Source: CBDBEU01 sp965204565 (lineage in GTDB: Bacteria; Pseudomonadota; Alphaproteobacteria; Rhizobiales; TMED25). Taken from it: a stretch of 64,000 nt of DNA. Shown piece by piece: positions 51,720 through 61,646 of this stretch (its first letter is position 1; each line of letters starts with the position of its first letter). The DNA lies in assembly GCA_965204565.1 (NCBI GenBank), contig CBDBEU010000005.1, forward strand, positions 1,488,001 to 1,552,000, given 5' to 3'. The notes beneath the pieces were generated by a model, which ran no database searches, was not told the DNA's origin, and saw only the letters and a program-made list of their open reading frames with translations. The position numbers and the translations under genes were made by a program.

Positions 51720-52791
51720 ATGGGAAACGACTCCTAGGGTCATGAGCTGACTACCGACACACCCCAAGCTGCTATCGACTTTGAGCAGGCGGTCGAGGGC
51801 TATGTCGCTTGGTGTACCGATGTGATGGATCACATCAAGGCCGCCAATGAGGCCGATCCGGATTTCGCGTTCCCTATGCCGTCAAGGGCATCTTGATGTG
51901 GGGCCTGCGCAAGCCGGAACTGCGCGCACCGGCGCAAAAGATGCTGGATGCTGCGCGCGCTGCCAGAACGCCTGAGAGCGAGCGCGAGCTTTTCTATATT
52001 TCAGCGCTTGAAGCGGCAATCCATGGCCGCGTCACCGAATGTGTCTCGCATGTCGAGGTGATTGCGCGCGCCCATCCGCACGATTTGCTGGCGCTGAGGC
52101 TGGCGCAATTCGAGCTATTCTGGATCGGCGAAGCGGCGTGGATGCGCGACATTTCAGAACGCGCCGCGCCAGCCTGGAGCAAGAGCGACAAGAGGCTTGG
52201 CATTTATGACGAGCGGCTGCGCGACATGACCTCTCCCCTGATGGAGGCGGTGCCGGATTTCTTCGTCGATATCCAGAACGATGTGGCGCTGTTGCAGCGG
52301 CTGGAATTCCGCGGCGTTGATGTCGGGGGCAGGTGGAGTGATATCGGCGAGCTTTGCGCAGAGCGTATCGGCAATCACACAAGTCCCTTCACTTCGGCCC
52401 ATTCAGTGCTTGGCCTTGCCGCCGCCGGCCGTTTTGGCGAGGCGAATGAGCTGATAAGCGCCATGAACGACTTCGTTGCCACCGATCGCGGCTCGCTGGG
52501 TCCGCGCGTTACGCGCTGGCCGCACTTCCGGCAGCGCAAGCTGCCCTCGCGCACCGCAGGGGCGAACACCAAAAGGTTCTCGATATTCTGGTGCCGGCGC
52601 GGCGCAAGCTGTGGCAGATGGGCGGCAGCCACGCGCAGCGCGATCTGTTCTTCCAGCTTTTGGCGGATTCAGCGCACCGCCTAGGGCGCTCCGACATCCT
52701 CTCAGTGCTGTTTGAGGAGATGGGTGCGATCAGCCTTGAGCATCTAGAGGAGCGATCGAGCTATGCCGACGCACTGGCATCGCTGCAATGA
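51720..52791 (+). pseudogene. TTC38-like tetratricopeptide protein, nonsense and frameshifts
   Basis: ATG at 51720 gives MGNDS, TAG at 51735-51737, then TTDTPQAAIDFEQAVEGYVA and NEADPDFAFP. A frameshift near 51880 leads to GLRKPELRAPAQKMLDAARA, ESERELFYISALEAAIHGRV, HPHDLLALRLAQFELFWIGE, FTSAHSVLGLAAAGRFGEAN and, after a second shift near 52510, HQKVLDILVPARRKLWQMGG and RSDILSVLFEEMGAI. The pattern and spacing are those of tetratricopeptide repeat protein 38 homologues, helical-repeat proteins of unclear bacterial function. The middle of about 210 codons is still open. It ends 31 bp before the left end of an IS3 element. Confidence 0.75.
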
Positions 52792-52822
52792 TCTGAAGCG
52801 CCAGTCGCGCGCGCCGGAACGC

Positions 52823-54139
52823 TGAACCGCCCCGGGTTTACCGGAGAGTAAAACTCTCAAAGGATGAGCCCTATGGACAAGAAGAAATCCCCCCGAAGTA
52901 CACGGCCGGGTTCCGGGAACGCGGGGTCCGTCTTTTTCGCGAACAGCGGCCTGAGTATGCCCGTGACAACGCAGCCCACAAGGCGATTGCGTCGAAGCTT
53001 GGCTGCTCACCCGACACACGCTACGCGCCTGGTGCGTTCAAGCGGCCGGAGACGCCGGTGAGCGCGACGGTTTGACCAGTGACCAGCGCGCCCGGCTCAA
53101 GGCGTTGGAGCGCGAGAATAAAGAACAACGCCAGGCCAACGAGATCCTGAAGAAGGCGTCCGCGTATTTTGCACAGGCGGAGCTCGACCGCCCGTTCCGC
53201 AAATGATTGCCTTCATTGAAGAGCATCAGGGGGACTTTGGGGTCGAGCCGACCTGCCGTGTGCTGCCGATCGCCCATCGAGCTGCTACAGGCATGCGGCC
53301 ATCGCCCGGGATCCTGATTTGGCGTCAGACCGAGCCCGGCAGGATGCGACAGACCTGAAGGAGATCAAGCGTGTCCATGACGAGAGCAAAGGCAGATACG
53401 CAGCCCGCAAAGTCTGGCACCAGTTGCGCCGGGAAGGCAGGGATATCGCACGGTGCACTGTAGAGCGGCTCATGAGAGAGCATGGATTACAAGGGGTTAC
53501 GCGCGGCAGGAAGAGAACCACGATCCCTGATCCGGCGCAGTCCTGCCCGGATGATAAGGTCAATCGCGACTTCACCGCCACCGCGCCCACCCGGATCTGC
53601 CAACCAGATCCGGGTGTCGGACTTCACCTGCGTGTCGACCTGGATGGGGATGGTCTATGTGGCCTTTGTCATTGATGTCTTCGCCCGCAAGATCGTGGGC
53701 TGGCGCATCTCGACGTCCATGACGACGGGCTTCGTGCTGGATGCCTTGAACCAGGTGATCCGGCTGAAGGGTTGATCCATCACTCGGACCGCGGCAGCCG
53801 GTATCTGTCAATCCGCTATACCGAACGTCTGGGGGAGGCCGGGATTGACACCTCGGTCGGCAGCATTGGCGACAGCTATGACAACGCCCTGGCGGAAAGC
53901 GTCATCGGCCTGTTCAAGACCGAGGTCATCGAGTTCTTCGGGCCGTGGAAATCCGTGGCCCGGGTTGATTGGGAAACCCTGCAATGGGTCAGTTGGTACA
54001 ACACAGAGCGGCTACACGGCGCCATCGGCCACCGACCGCCGCAGGAAATGGAGGACGCCTTCCATGCAAGCATGAACGCCCTTGATAAAGTCGCATAGGT
54101 TTGGAACAAAAAAGTCTCCGCTAAATCCGGGGCGGTTCA
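52823..54139 (+). mobile_element. near full-length IS3-family element, inactivated
   Basis: This 1317-bp element is bounded by matching inverted repeats, TGAACCGCCCCGGGTTTACC from 52823 and its imperfect complement ending at 54139. The orfA (ATG at 52873) is frameshifted several times before KALERENKEQRQANEILKKA and SAYFAQAELDRPF. The orfB continues MIAFIEEHQGDFGVEPTCRV, DESKGRYAARKVWHQLRREG, then a shift to DVFARKIVGWRISTSMTTGF, IHHSDRGSRYLSIRYTERLG and DSYDNALAESVIGLFKTEVI. DDE residues are present in separate frames. At least four frameshifts mean no transposase is made. The flanking CGC/CGT could be an eroded 3-bp target duplication. Confidence 0.9.
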
Positions 54140-54164
54140 CGTTTCACTCCCCTTTCCATATCTG

Positions 54165-54965
54165 CTAGGGGGCCAATGGCGGTTCGGATAGCACCACCGT
54201 CAGTTCGTCATCAGGGTGCCCGGGATAGAGTTTTGAGACCAGCGGATCATGGCCCGGAACAACGAACCCGGTCGCGGCGCCAAGCTCAAAGATGCGGTCC
54301 CAACCGGCACGCATTCCCGGCAGGCTGACGATCAGTGTGAAGGAATTTTGTTCCGTCACAATGTCGTAGAAATGCGCGACGTCGGAGGCGATCACCATGG
54401 GCCCGTTCTCGGTCTGGACCCGCACCGCCTGCAGGCCACCGGAATGACCGCCGACCAGATGCACCGAAATGCCCGGTAGCACTTCCACATCGCCATCGAC
54501 GAATTTGACTTGGGAGCGGTAATTGGCGCGGATCATGTCGGTGACATGCTCGACATCGAATGAGCGGCGCAGCGGCGCATAACCCATGGCCTTGCCGGTG
54601 CAATAGGCGATCGCGTGCTCCTGCAGGATGAAGGTGGCATTGGGGAAGGCCGGACCATGACCCACATGGCCGTGGTGCATATGGGTGATGATCACGGTCT
54701 CGATGTCTTCAGCTGCAACGCCAACCGCAGCCAGCGCCTCCATCGGCTCGCGCAGCAAGGTGCGCCCGAGCGCCGGTCAAAAGCCCAGATCAACCACCAT
54801 GGTGCGGTTTTCATTGCGCACCACCCACATGTAGTAGGCGATGGTTCTGGGGCCTTTCTGGGGGTCGGGCGAAAACAGATTAAAGTCGCGCGATGGCCGG
54901 TCGAGACGGGCATATTCAACCGCCAGAACCTCGTAGGTTTCGCTCTTGCCGTTCATCAATCCCAT
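54165..54965 (-). pseudogene. metallo-beta-lactamase-fold hydrolase (lactonase-like), in-frame stop and lost metal ligand
   Basis: One frame covers the whole protein of about 265 residues: MGLMNGKSETYEVLAVEYAR, PRTIAYYMWVVRNENRTMVV, DLGF, TGA at 54779-54777, PALGRTLLREPMEALAAVGV, ITHMHHGHVGHGPAF, PGISVHLVGGHSGGLQAVRV and GFVVPGHDPLVSKLYPG. It resembles N-acyl-homoserine-lactonase-like MBL enzymes. The stop most likely replaces Gly or Asp. In the metal motif HxHxDH the Asp is Gly (HMHHGH), a single A-to-G change that would cripple a dinuclear zinc site even without the stop. There are no frameshifts. Two independent point defects in an open frame are good evidence of genuine decay. Confidence 0.85.
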
Positions 54966-55140
54966 TCCTGCACCTGCCGGCTTGCAGCATAAGCCTAGAC
55001 CACGGCGCGCATTGCATCACCTGCCGATTGTCCAATCCGGGTGACGCGCAAGGCAGTTTGGGTATAGAACCCAGATCGCGCTGTCATTTTACTACCTGTC
55101 AGGCCAGAACCGGCCAACATCACGCTCAGGAACAAATTCC

Positions 55141-56064
55141 TTGAATCTGACTTCCCAAGCCTCCCCCCGCCTGCCGCCGGTCTGGATGATGTTCGTCGGC
55201 CAGTTCGCCACCAATGTCTGCCGGGCATGGCCGATATCGCCAGTGACCTTGAGACATCGCTGTCGGCGGTGCAGACGCTGGTGCCGACCTATCTTGCCTC
55301 ATTCGCCTTCGCGCAGCTGGTGATGGGCCCTTTGTCGGACCGGTTCGGGCGCCGTCCAGCGATCATCTTCGGCCTTGGCATTTTCACACTTGCGAGCGTT
55401 GCTTGCGTGTTTGCGCCGGATATTCCGACACTGATCGCAGCACGGATGTTTCAGGCCACCGGTGTCGGTGCGATCGTTTTTGCCTGCGTGTCATTGCGAT
55501 GCTTGAGGAAACGCTACCGCCGGCCAAGCGCAATCCGCCAGCGCCGGGCCAGCTTGTGGTTGAGTATTTCCGGCTGGCGCGCATGCGCATGTTCGTCACC
55601 TACTCGGTGCTGGTGTCGTTCTCGACCGCGGCGGCGCAGGTCTATCTCACATCGATACCCATCGTTTTCACCGTGCTGATGGGTGTCGAACCGGAGCTTG
55701 TCGGGTTCTTCATCATGATGATGCCGCCGTTCTTCATGACCGCAACCTATATCTCGCGGCGGTTGACCAACTACCTGCCGGTCGACCGGATCATCCTGAT
55801 CGGCGTTGCCATCAGCGCCAGCGGCGGGCTTTTGCAGCTCATTTTCGGGCTTTACGGCGTCAACTCGCCCTATCCGGTGATGACCGCTTTCGCGATTTCC
55901 AATTTCAGCACCGGAATGGTGTTTGCCAATTGCTATGCCCAGGCGCTGTCCTCGGTGCCGCCGGCAATCGCCGGGTCGGCCTCGGCGCTTGGCGGCTTAT
56001 CCATAGCCTGACGACGGCAATCATTCTGATCTTCGTGTTCAAGCGCGTGGTGCGGCCGGACTGA
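55141..56064 (+). pseudogene. MFS transporter (Bcr/CflA-type), frameshifts and deletion
   Basis: A possible TTG start at 55141 gives NLTSQASPRLPPVWMMFVGQ. After a shift: MADIASDLETSLSAVQTLVP, FAFAQLVMGPLSDRFGRRPA (loop 2-3 GxLSDRxGRRP motif) and PDIPTLIAARMFQATGVGAI. Then, after another shift, MLEETLPPAKRNPPAPGQLV, FRLARMRMFVTYSVLVSFST and YAQALSSVPPAIAGSASALG, ending FVFKRVVRPD. About 60 residues (helices 4-5) are missing between ATGVGAI and MLEETLP. The family exports drugs or small metabolites with protons. The combination of deletion and frameshifts rules out function. Confidence 0.82.
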
Positions 56065-56108
56065 CCGCCGTCTGCCCTGTCGCACCGGCATTCGTTCATA
56101 CCGGCGTT

Positions 56109-56126
56109 TTGTGATCCTCATCACAA
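56109..56126. promoter_or_regulatory. perfect CRP-type palindrome TGTGA-N6-TCACA
   Basis: TTGTGATCCTCATCACAA is a perfect palindrome with 7-bp arms and contains TGTGA-N6-TCACA, the consensus half-sites of CRP/FNR-superfamily regulators. It lies 25 bp upstream of the GTG of a small plus-strand ORF (56151) and 45 bp after the MFS remnant. Whether the alphaproteobacterial CRP homologue uses exactly this site is not certain. Confidence 0.45.
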
Positions 56127-56150
56127 ATTGCACCGCCCTGTTGAGCGATA

Positions 56151-56330
56151 GTGCTCTCAACGAAGCGGCGCTGGCCGCAGACGCTGAACCACAAGATTCT
56201 CTGGGATTACTGGCAGACACCGAGCCAGCACAGGGCCACCCCGCACCATGCGGTACAGCCACTCTCTCCGGCCGATCGCGCCGCATTCGAACGCAAAGTG
56301 ATGCGCCACCGATCCCGTGCCGCGGCCTAG
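56151..56330 (+). CDS. possible 59-aa basic protein
   Basis: From the GTG at 56151 a 60-codon frame reads VLSTKRRWPQTLNHKILWDY, WQTPSQHRATPHHAVQPLSP and ADRAAFERKVMRHRSRAA, ending in TAG at 56328-56330. The rich Trp/His/Arg content with few low-complexity stretches looks like a real protein end rather than random translation. It may instead be the C-terminus of a larger lost gene, because no other start is available upstream. No family recognised. A CRP-type palindrome lies 25 bp before the GTG. It runs convergent to the broken parA. Confidence 0.35.
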   Translation: MLSTKRRWPQTLNHKILWDYWQTPSQHRATPHHAVQPLSPADRAAFERKVMRHRSRAAA

Positions 56331-56334
56331 AGGC

Positions 56335-56586
56335 CGGCGCGCGACACTCCTCCCAAAACTCCCTTGGCCAGGGCGATCATCATCTCCTTGGCCTTTCTTT
56401 TGCGCATTTCCGGGCCCGGTGTTGCACACACCAGGCGCCTTGCGGATGGGTTTGAGATCCTCGATGCGGCGCAAGAAACGCTTTGTTGCATCATGGTCGA
56501 AACGCGAGGGCAGAACCGGCATTGTCGAAGGCGGAGGTGGTCTTGCCTTACCCGCCCTTGGGATTGGCCACCAGTACTGAAATCAT
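56335..56586 (-). pseudogene. ParA/MipZ-type ATPase remnant
   Basis: The ATG at 56586 gives MISVLVANPKGG, TAA (56550-56548), then GKTTSA. The Walker A motif (KGGxGKTT) therefore contains a stop where Ser or Val belongs. After a frameshift and a deletion of the central domain, the sequence reads LPSRFDHDATKRFLRRIEDL and KPIRKA, the C-terminal signature of this ParA subfamily, then decays by about 56335. Roughly 60 percent of the gene is missing. Such ATPases position cellular cargo. A G10 run directly precedes the start. Confidence 0.75.
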
Positions 56587-56641
56587 CGCCCCCCCCCCTC
56601 ACCTGTCCTCTTTGACGCCTGCCCTTTGCTGCGCCAGCCCG

Positions 56642-57880
56642 TTATTCGCTCCAGAATGGCCGGGCCTTGGCAAAGCGCGACCAGTCCTTGACCAACCGCG
56701 CGCCGTCAGCTGCTTCAGGCACACCGGCACAGAGTTGGCCGGCAACCCGGTCAGCCACTGAAGCATCATTGAAGATCCCCATGTCGTTCTGCAGGACAGA
56801 CAGATGCTTCAGATAAACGCGTGCCGGACCGGCCGGGTACAGGCCAGACAGATAGTCGCAGGCATACCGCAGTTTCTTGGGCGCGATGCGCACCCGATGG
56901 CGCTCGGCGGCTGGCTGGCTGGCAAAACCGTGCCCGCGTCTGATGGGCATGGCGGTGACGTTTTTCAAGGCGCGCGCCGTTCGGGCAAGGGGCCTGTCAT
57001 GCTTTGCAAGAGCGCGCTCAGGTACTTCGGCAAGGATCAAAAGCTCGAACATCAACCCGATGACGCCGGATCGGCGATCAGCGCGCGCGCATCCTCATAG
57101 GCTGCGATCCGGCGCTCGCGTGCGGTGCAAACCAGGGCATCAAGCGAGCTATCTCCACGATGGTCCTGCGCAACCCGGGGCAATGTCTCGGCGAGAAAGA
57201 CATCAAGATCGCGCGCCGCACCCAGCACCGTCCAGAGCCATTGCCTGATCGGTCAGATCGCGCTTGAACAGCGCCATGCCCGAGCGCAGGCGGCGTAGCA
57301 CCACGCGAAACTGGTGCACAACTTCAATGTCGGTGCCGGCGGCGGCGGCCGGTATATTGGAGGTCGCCTGCATCGTGGCTCCGGACACGATGGTGGCGAG
57401 TGCGCCGGCAACGCTGTGCTTGCGCGTAAGCACCGGCACGGGCGAAGCACCTGCAACAAGATCCATGCCGCGTTCGGACTTGGCCCTGACCGAGATCACG
57501 GCACCGCCGCCGCGCACGGCATCGCATGCATGGACCAGCATTGCCGTCACCGATCCGCTCTTGAGCTCAAATTCAAGCTCGCTCAATGGTTGTTCGCGTT
57601 CCCCGCCGACAATCCGCGGCCCCGATCGAGTGCCACTTCGATGCATGCACCGTCGATCTCCAGCAGCTTGACGGTTCTGGATATCTCGGTGGTGAACCGC
57701 ACCGCCAGTTCTTCGGGTAAGACCGTTCCGACATCGTTGCGCGGGAAGGCTACCGGCAGAAGCACAAGATCGGCGACAGGCTTGGGGATGATGGCGGTCC
57801 ATTCGCCGCGCTCCAGCGCCTTGCCGTGGTCGCGCTTCAAGGTGAACTCGAAAGCCTTGCCCGCATCGGCATGCTGTTTG
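56642..57880 (-). pseudogene. CYTH-CHAD domain protein, 5'-truncated and frameshifted
   Basis: Minus-strand segments are AGKAFEFTLKRDHGKALERG, EWTAIIPKPVADLVL and VRFTTEISRTVKLLEIDGAC, then LSELEFELKSGSVTAMLVHA, KHSVAGALATIVSGATMQAT, DIEVVHQFRVVLRRLRSGMA (CHAD His/Arg motif VHQxRVxxRRLRS), RVRIAPKKLRYACDYLSGLY and KHLSVLQNDMGIFNDASVAD. This is the CYTH (triphosphate tunnel) plus CHAD (polyphosphate-binding) arrangement of inorganic triphosphatases. The conserved ExExK start is missing and at least three frameshifts occur, near 57590, 57240 and 57060. The final CHAD part of 137 codons remains open. Confidence 0.82.
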
Positions 57881-58245
57881 TGCGCGGCGAAGTTAGGTGG
57901 TGCATCCGTGGAGGCCCGGCTCGATCATCATGCCTGACTAAAACACAAACCTATCACCCGGGCCAAACGGGCCTGCCGATCGGGTATCCAAAAACACCCG
58001 TGTTGCTCGCAGATTAGGCCCATCGATGGTTTGGAAAAAGCAGATTTGGCAGAGATATACCAAAGTAGTAATTCGCGCTAACGGTCTTGCATTAATTCAA
58101 TTGGCGCTTCATCCTGACAGGCAGTAGTATGCCGCGAGAAAATCCAAAGGACACACGCAGCAAGAGACTCATGCAGTGTAACACTGCAACTTCAACCCGA
58201 AATCAATGTCCAACATCGGAACTCCAAGAGGGAGGAAACACCGCA
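57881..58245. other. 365-bp divergent intergenic region
   Basis: This lies between the divergent CYTH-CHAD and TAXI remnants. It should have held the promoter of the TAXI-TRAP operon; a ribosome binding site GAGGGAGGAAA (58228-58238) remains before the TAXI start. No other feature was recognised. Confidence 0.3.
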
Positions 58246-59130
58246 ATGCGTATCGGATACATCGCTGCCATCTCGGCACGGGCGGCCAGACCGGCGCCTA
58301 CTACGTTGTCGGCCAGTCAATCTGCAAGCTCGTCAACCGCACTAAGGCATCAAATGCACCGCGCCGTCGACCGGCGGCTCGATCGCCAATATCAATGCCA
58401 TCAAAGCAGGCGACCAGGACATGGGCGTTGCCCAGTCGGACTGGCAGCATCACGGCCTGCACGGCACATCGAAATTCGAAGAACAGGGTACGTTTGAAGA
58501 CCTGCGAGCGGTGTTCTCAGCCCATGGCGAGCCGTTCACCGTGGTGGCGCACGCCGATTCCACCATCAAGGTGTTCGATGATCTGAAGGGCAAACGCGTC
58601 AATATCGGCAATCCTGATTCGGGCCAGCGCGGCACCATGGAAGTGCTGATGGAAGCCAAGGGCTGGAGCAATTCCGATTTCACCCTGGCATCGGAGCTCA
58701 AATCGGCCGCACTTGGCGACAACAAGGTCGATGCCATCATCTTCACACTGTCGGCCATCCGAATGGCTCGATCCAGGAGGCTTCCACGGCCACCGATGAC
58801 GTGATGGTTGCGATTGAGGGTGCGGAAGTGGACGCGCTGGTTTCGGAGAATGCCTACTATACCAAGTCTTCGATCCCGGGCGGCATGTACAAGGGCAACG
58901 ATGCCGACACCCCGACATTCGGCGTCAAAGCGACGTTCGTGACCTCCGCATCGGTCGACGACGACGTGGTCTATCAGGTGGTCAAGGCGGTGTTCGACAA
59001 TTTCGACCACTTCAAGAAGCTGCATCCGGCGTTTGCCCATCTCAAGGAAGAAGACATGATCAAAGATAGCCTGTCAGCGCTGCTCCATGATGGCGCCGTG
59101 CGCTATTACAAGGAACGCGGCTGGATGTAA
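58246..59130 (+). pseudogene. TAXI-family TRAP substrate-binding protein, frameshifted
   Basis: ATG at 58246 with RBS GAGGGAGG. Segments in order are MRIGYIAAIS, GGQTGAYYVVGQSICKLVNR, NINAIKAGDQDMGV-type sequence around 58390-58430, FEEQGTFEDLRAVFSAHGEP, DDLKGKRVNIGNPDSGQRGT, MEVLMEAKGWSNSDFTLASE, then MVAIEGAEVDALVSENAYYT and PGGMYKGNDADTPTFGVKAT to YYKERGWM. These match TAXI (TRAP-associated extracytoplasmic immunogenic) receptors. Frameshifts near 58280, 58345 and 58750 and a short deletion (around LKSAALGDNKVDAI) inactivate it. The last 110 codons are open. It headed an operon with the fused permease and a universal stress protein. Confidence 0.88.
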
Positions 59131-59242
59131 AATGGCCGGTTTGCCGATTGCGGTCCCGCCCTCAACATGGCGGAGCCCGGGTCTGCCAGATCTGACCGGG
59201 GGCCGGTGATCACCCGACATGCGCGTAGAGGGGGAGACGACA

Positions 59243-61199
59243 ATGGCCAATAGCGATCAAACGCAAGGCGAAGAAGCGTAGCCAAGTCAGGACGAGCTTG
59301 ATCAGCTTGTCGCCTTCAGCGATACCGGAGGGCGCGACGCCAAGGGCCTGACCGGGAAGATCATCCTCTGATACGGCTCTGGTCTGATGTTTTCTATGCC
59401 GATATCGCCAACCGCGTCGGCGCGCCGATCACCCAGGATTTCGTGGTCGCGATTATCGGCATGGTGCTGCTTTTGGAAGCAACACGGCGTGTCCCTCGGC
59501 CCGGTGCTGGCGATCGTTGGCCACGGTATTCCTAGTCTACACATTCGCCGGGCCCTATATGCCCGGCATCATCGCGCATAAGGGCAATTCGCTGTCCGAG
59601 GTGGTCAACCACCAATGGATCACCACGGAGGGCGTGTTCGGCATCGCGCTCGGTGTCTCGACCGGCTTTGTGTTCCTGTTCGTGCTGTTTGGCGCGTTGC
59701 TCGACAAGGCGGGGACCGGCAACTACTTCATCCATGTCGCTTTCTTACTGATGGGCCACCTGCGCGGCGAACCGGCCCAGGCAGCCATGGTGTCGTCAGA
59801 CATGACCGGGCTGATTTCCGGCTCCTCAATTGCCAATGTGGTGACGCACGCCCTTCTGCCGGCGGTGATTCCTATATCGCGCTGGTTTACATCGTCACAT
59901 CTGGAGGCGATGAAGGCCGACATGGAAAGCCTGCCGCGCTCTTATGTGCCCAAGCCGTGGATGCAACGGCTTATTGGGTTCGCATTCGGCGTTGCCGTTG
60001 TGGCGGCAATCTCGTTTGCCACCTAATTACGGACTCGGCTGGATGCGCGCGGCATTTGGCGATGCGGCAAGCTGGATTGTCGCGGTGCTGCTGTTTACCG
60101 TCTATGCGGCACTTGTGGCATTCGCGGCGCGCTATCCCGATCTGGAACTCGACGATCCCAATGAGCCGGTGGTCAAGCTGCCGGTGCCGGGACCGACAAT
60201 CAAATCGGGACTCCACTACATTTTGCCGGTGGTAGTGGTGATCTGGTGTCTGATGGTCGACCATCTGTCGCCGGGCCTGTCGGCGTTCTGGGCCTCGGCT
60301 TTCATAATCACCATTCTGATCACTCAAAGGCCGCTCTATGCCCTGTTCCGCGGCTGCGGAAGAAGCGCGGCTGGGGCAAGCCGATTGACGGGCTGATCGC
60401 CGGTGCCACGCAACATGATCGGCATCGGCATTGCCACCGCCACGGCCGGCATCATGGCCGATGTCACACCGCCGGTGGGACTGGCGTCTTTCGCCGCTGC
60501 TGTGGTCTCGGGCGGCGATCCGATCCGCACCGGCGTTGTCGCTTTTTCTATTCGCTGCGCACCGCGTCGCCGCCGTTCTTGTTCATCTTCAATGCCGATC
60601 TCCTGCTGATCAATGTCGATGTGGCGCATGGCATCTTCGTGTTCATCACCACAACCATTGAGATGTTGTTATTCGCATCTGCAACCTAGGGATTGTTCCT
60701 GACCAAGACTAGGATCTGGGAGAGCGTGGTTTTACTGAGGATTGCGTTTGCGATCTTCCGACCTGGCTCCTTCATGGACCAGATCGCAGAGCCGTTTATC
60801 GAAAGCGCACCGACTGAGATCGCCAGTAACATTCAGGAGGCCAATACCGGCGACAATCTGCGCCTGCGCATTCGCGGCGTCGACGATGTTGGCGATGAAA
60901 GGGAATGGGTGACGCTGCTGCCGGTGCCCGATGGCGCCACAGGCGAGGAGCGCGTCGAAGCAGCGAGCCTGACGCTGCGCACGGATGGCGACAAGGCGAT
61001 CATCGACGATGTGGCGTTCGATTCAGCGGCGTAAAAGCAGGGTCTCGATTGGGATCAAGAAATCATCCAGGCTCTGCGGCCAGCTGAACAACCATCGAAA
61101 TATCTGATCTTCATCCCGGCATTCGCGCTGCTTGGCCTGTTGATTGCCATCCAGCGGCGGCGGATCGGATCAGCCACGCCGTCGCCGGCAGCGGCCTGA
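59243..61199 (+). pseudogene. TAXI-type TRAP fused permease (4TM/12TM), extensively broken
   Basis: ATG at 59243 follows GGGGGAGA. MANSDQTQGEEA ends at TAG (59279-59281), and TGA occurs at 59369-59371 in the same frame. Later pieces include YTFAGPYMPGIIAHKGNSLS, GIALGVSTGFVFLFVLFGAL, MTGLISGSSIANVVTHALLP, GLGWMRAAFGDAASWIVAVL, HYILPVVVVIWCLMVDHLSP, GIATATAGIMADVTPPVGLA and FIFNADLLLINVDVAHGIFV, then TAG at 60687-60689, a DUF3394-like tail (FRPGSFMDQIAEPFIES) and TAA at 61032-61034. Order and motifs fit fused TRAP permeases partnered with TAXI receptors. At least five frameshifts plus four stops, and missing helices, rule out function. Confidence 0.85.
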
Positions 61200-61220
61200 C
61201 CGACAGAAGGAGCAAAGCCC

Positions 61221-61636
61221 ATGTACTCAAAAATCCTTCTGCCGATCGATCTGGCCCATGAGGCCTCGTGGAAGAAGGCAATTCCGGTGGCAAAAATGCT
61301 CGCCTAGCCATCGGGCGCGTCAATCCATTGACTCAGCATCGTGCCGGATCTTTCCTCATCTGTGGTCGGCCAGTTCTTCCCGCCGGGCTATGAGGAAAAG
61401 GCGCTGCCAAGTCACTGGAAGATTTCGTCGGTGAACACCTCGCCGATGTGTCCCACGACGTACATGTCTCAGCCGGTTCGATCTATGGCAAGATTCTCGA
61501 AGCCGCCGAGGAGTTGGAGTGTGAGTTCATCGTCATGGCATCGCACAGGCCGGAACTCACCGACTATCTGATCGGTCTGAACGCCGACTGCGTGGTGCGC
61601 CACGCCAAGGTCTCGGTGCATGTGGTGAGAGGTTGA
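61221..61636 (+). pseudogene. universal stress protein (UspA family), stops and frameshift
   Basis: The frame from ATG 61221 reads MYSKILLPIDLAHEASWKKA, KMLA, TAG at 61305-61307, PSGASIH, TGA, LSIVPDLSSSVVGQFFPPGY, and after a shift SAGSIYGKILEAAEELECEF and IVMASHRPELTDYLIGLNAD to VVRHAKVSVHVVRG. LLPIDL and the C-terminal ATP-binding region (normally GxxGxxxxxxLLGSxxxxV, here HRPELTDYLIGLNADCVV) identify a UspA domain. Usp genes commonly end TAXI-TRAP operons and may tune transport, so this is the third dead gene of that operon. Confidence 0.83.
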
Positions 61637-61646
61637 GCGGCACCAG

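Noticed and set aside
24439..61636. Possible stop-codon reassignment (UGA or UAG read as sense), because many genes have single in-frame stops
   Set aside because: All three stops occur internally and at different residue types (Trp, Gln, Arg, Gly). The same genes also carry frameshifts and deletions, and intact genes terminate normally at all three codons.
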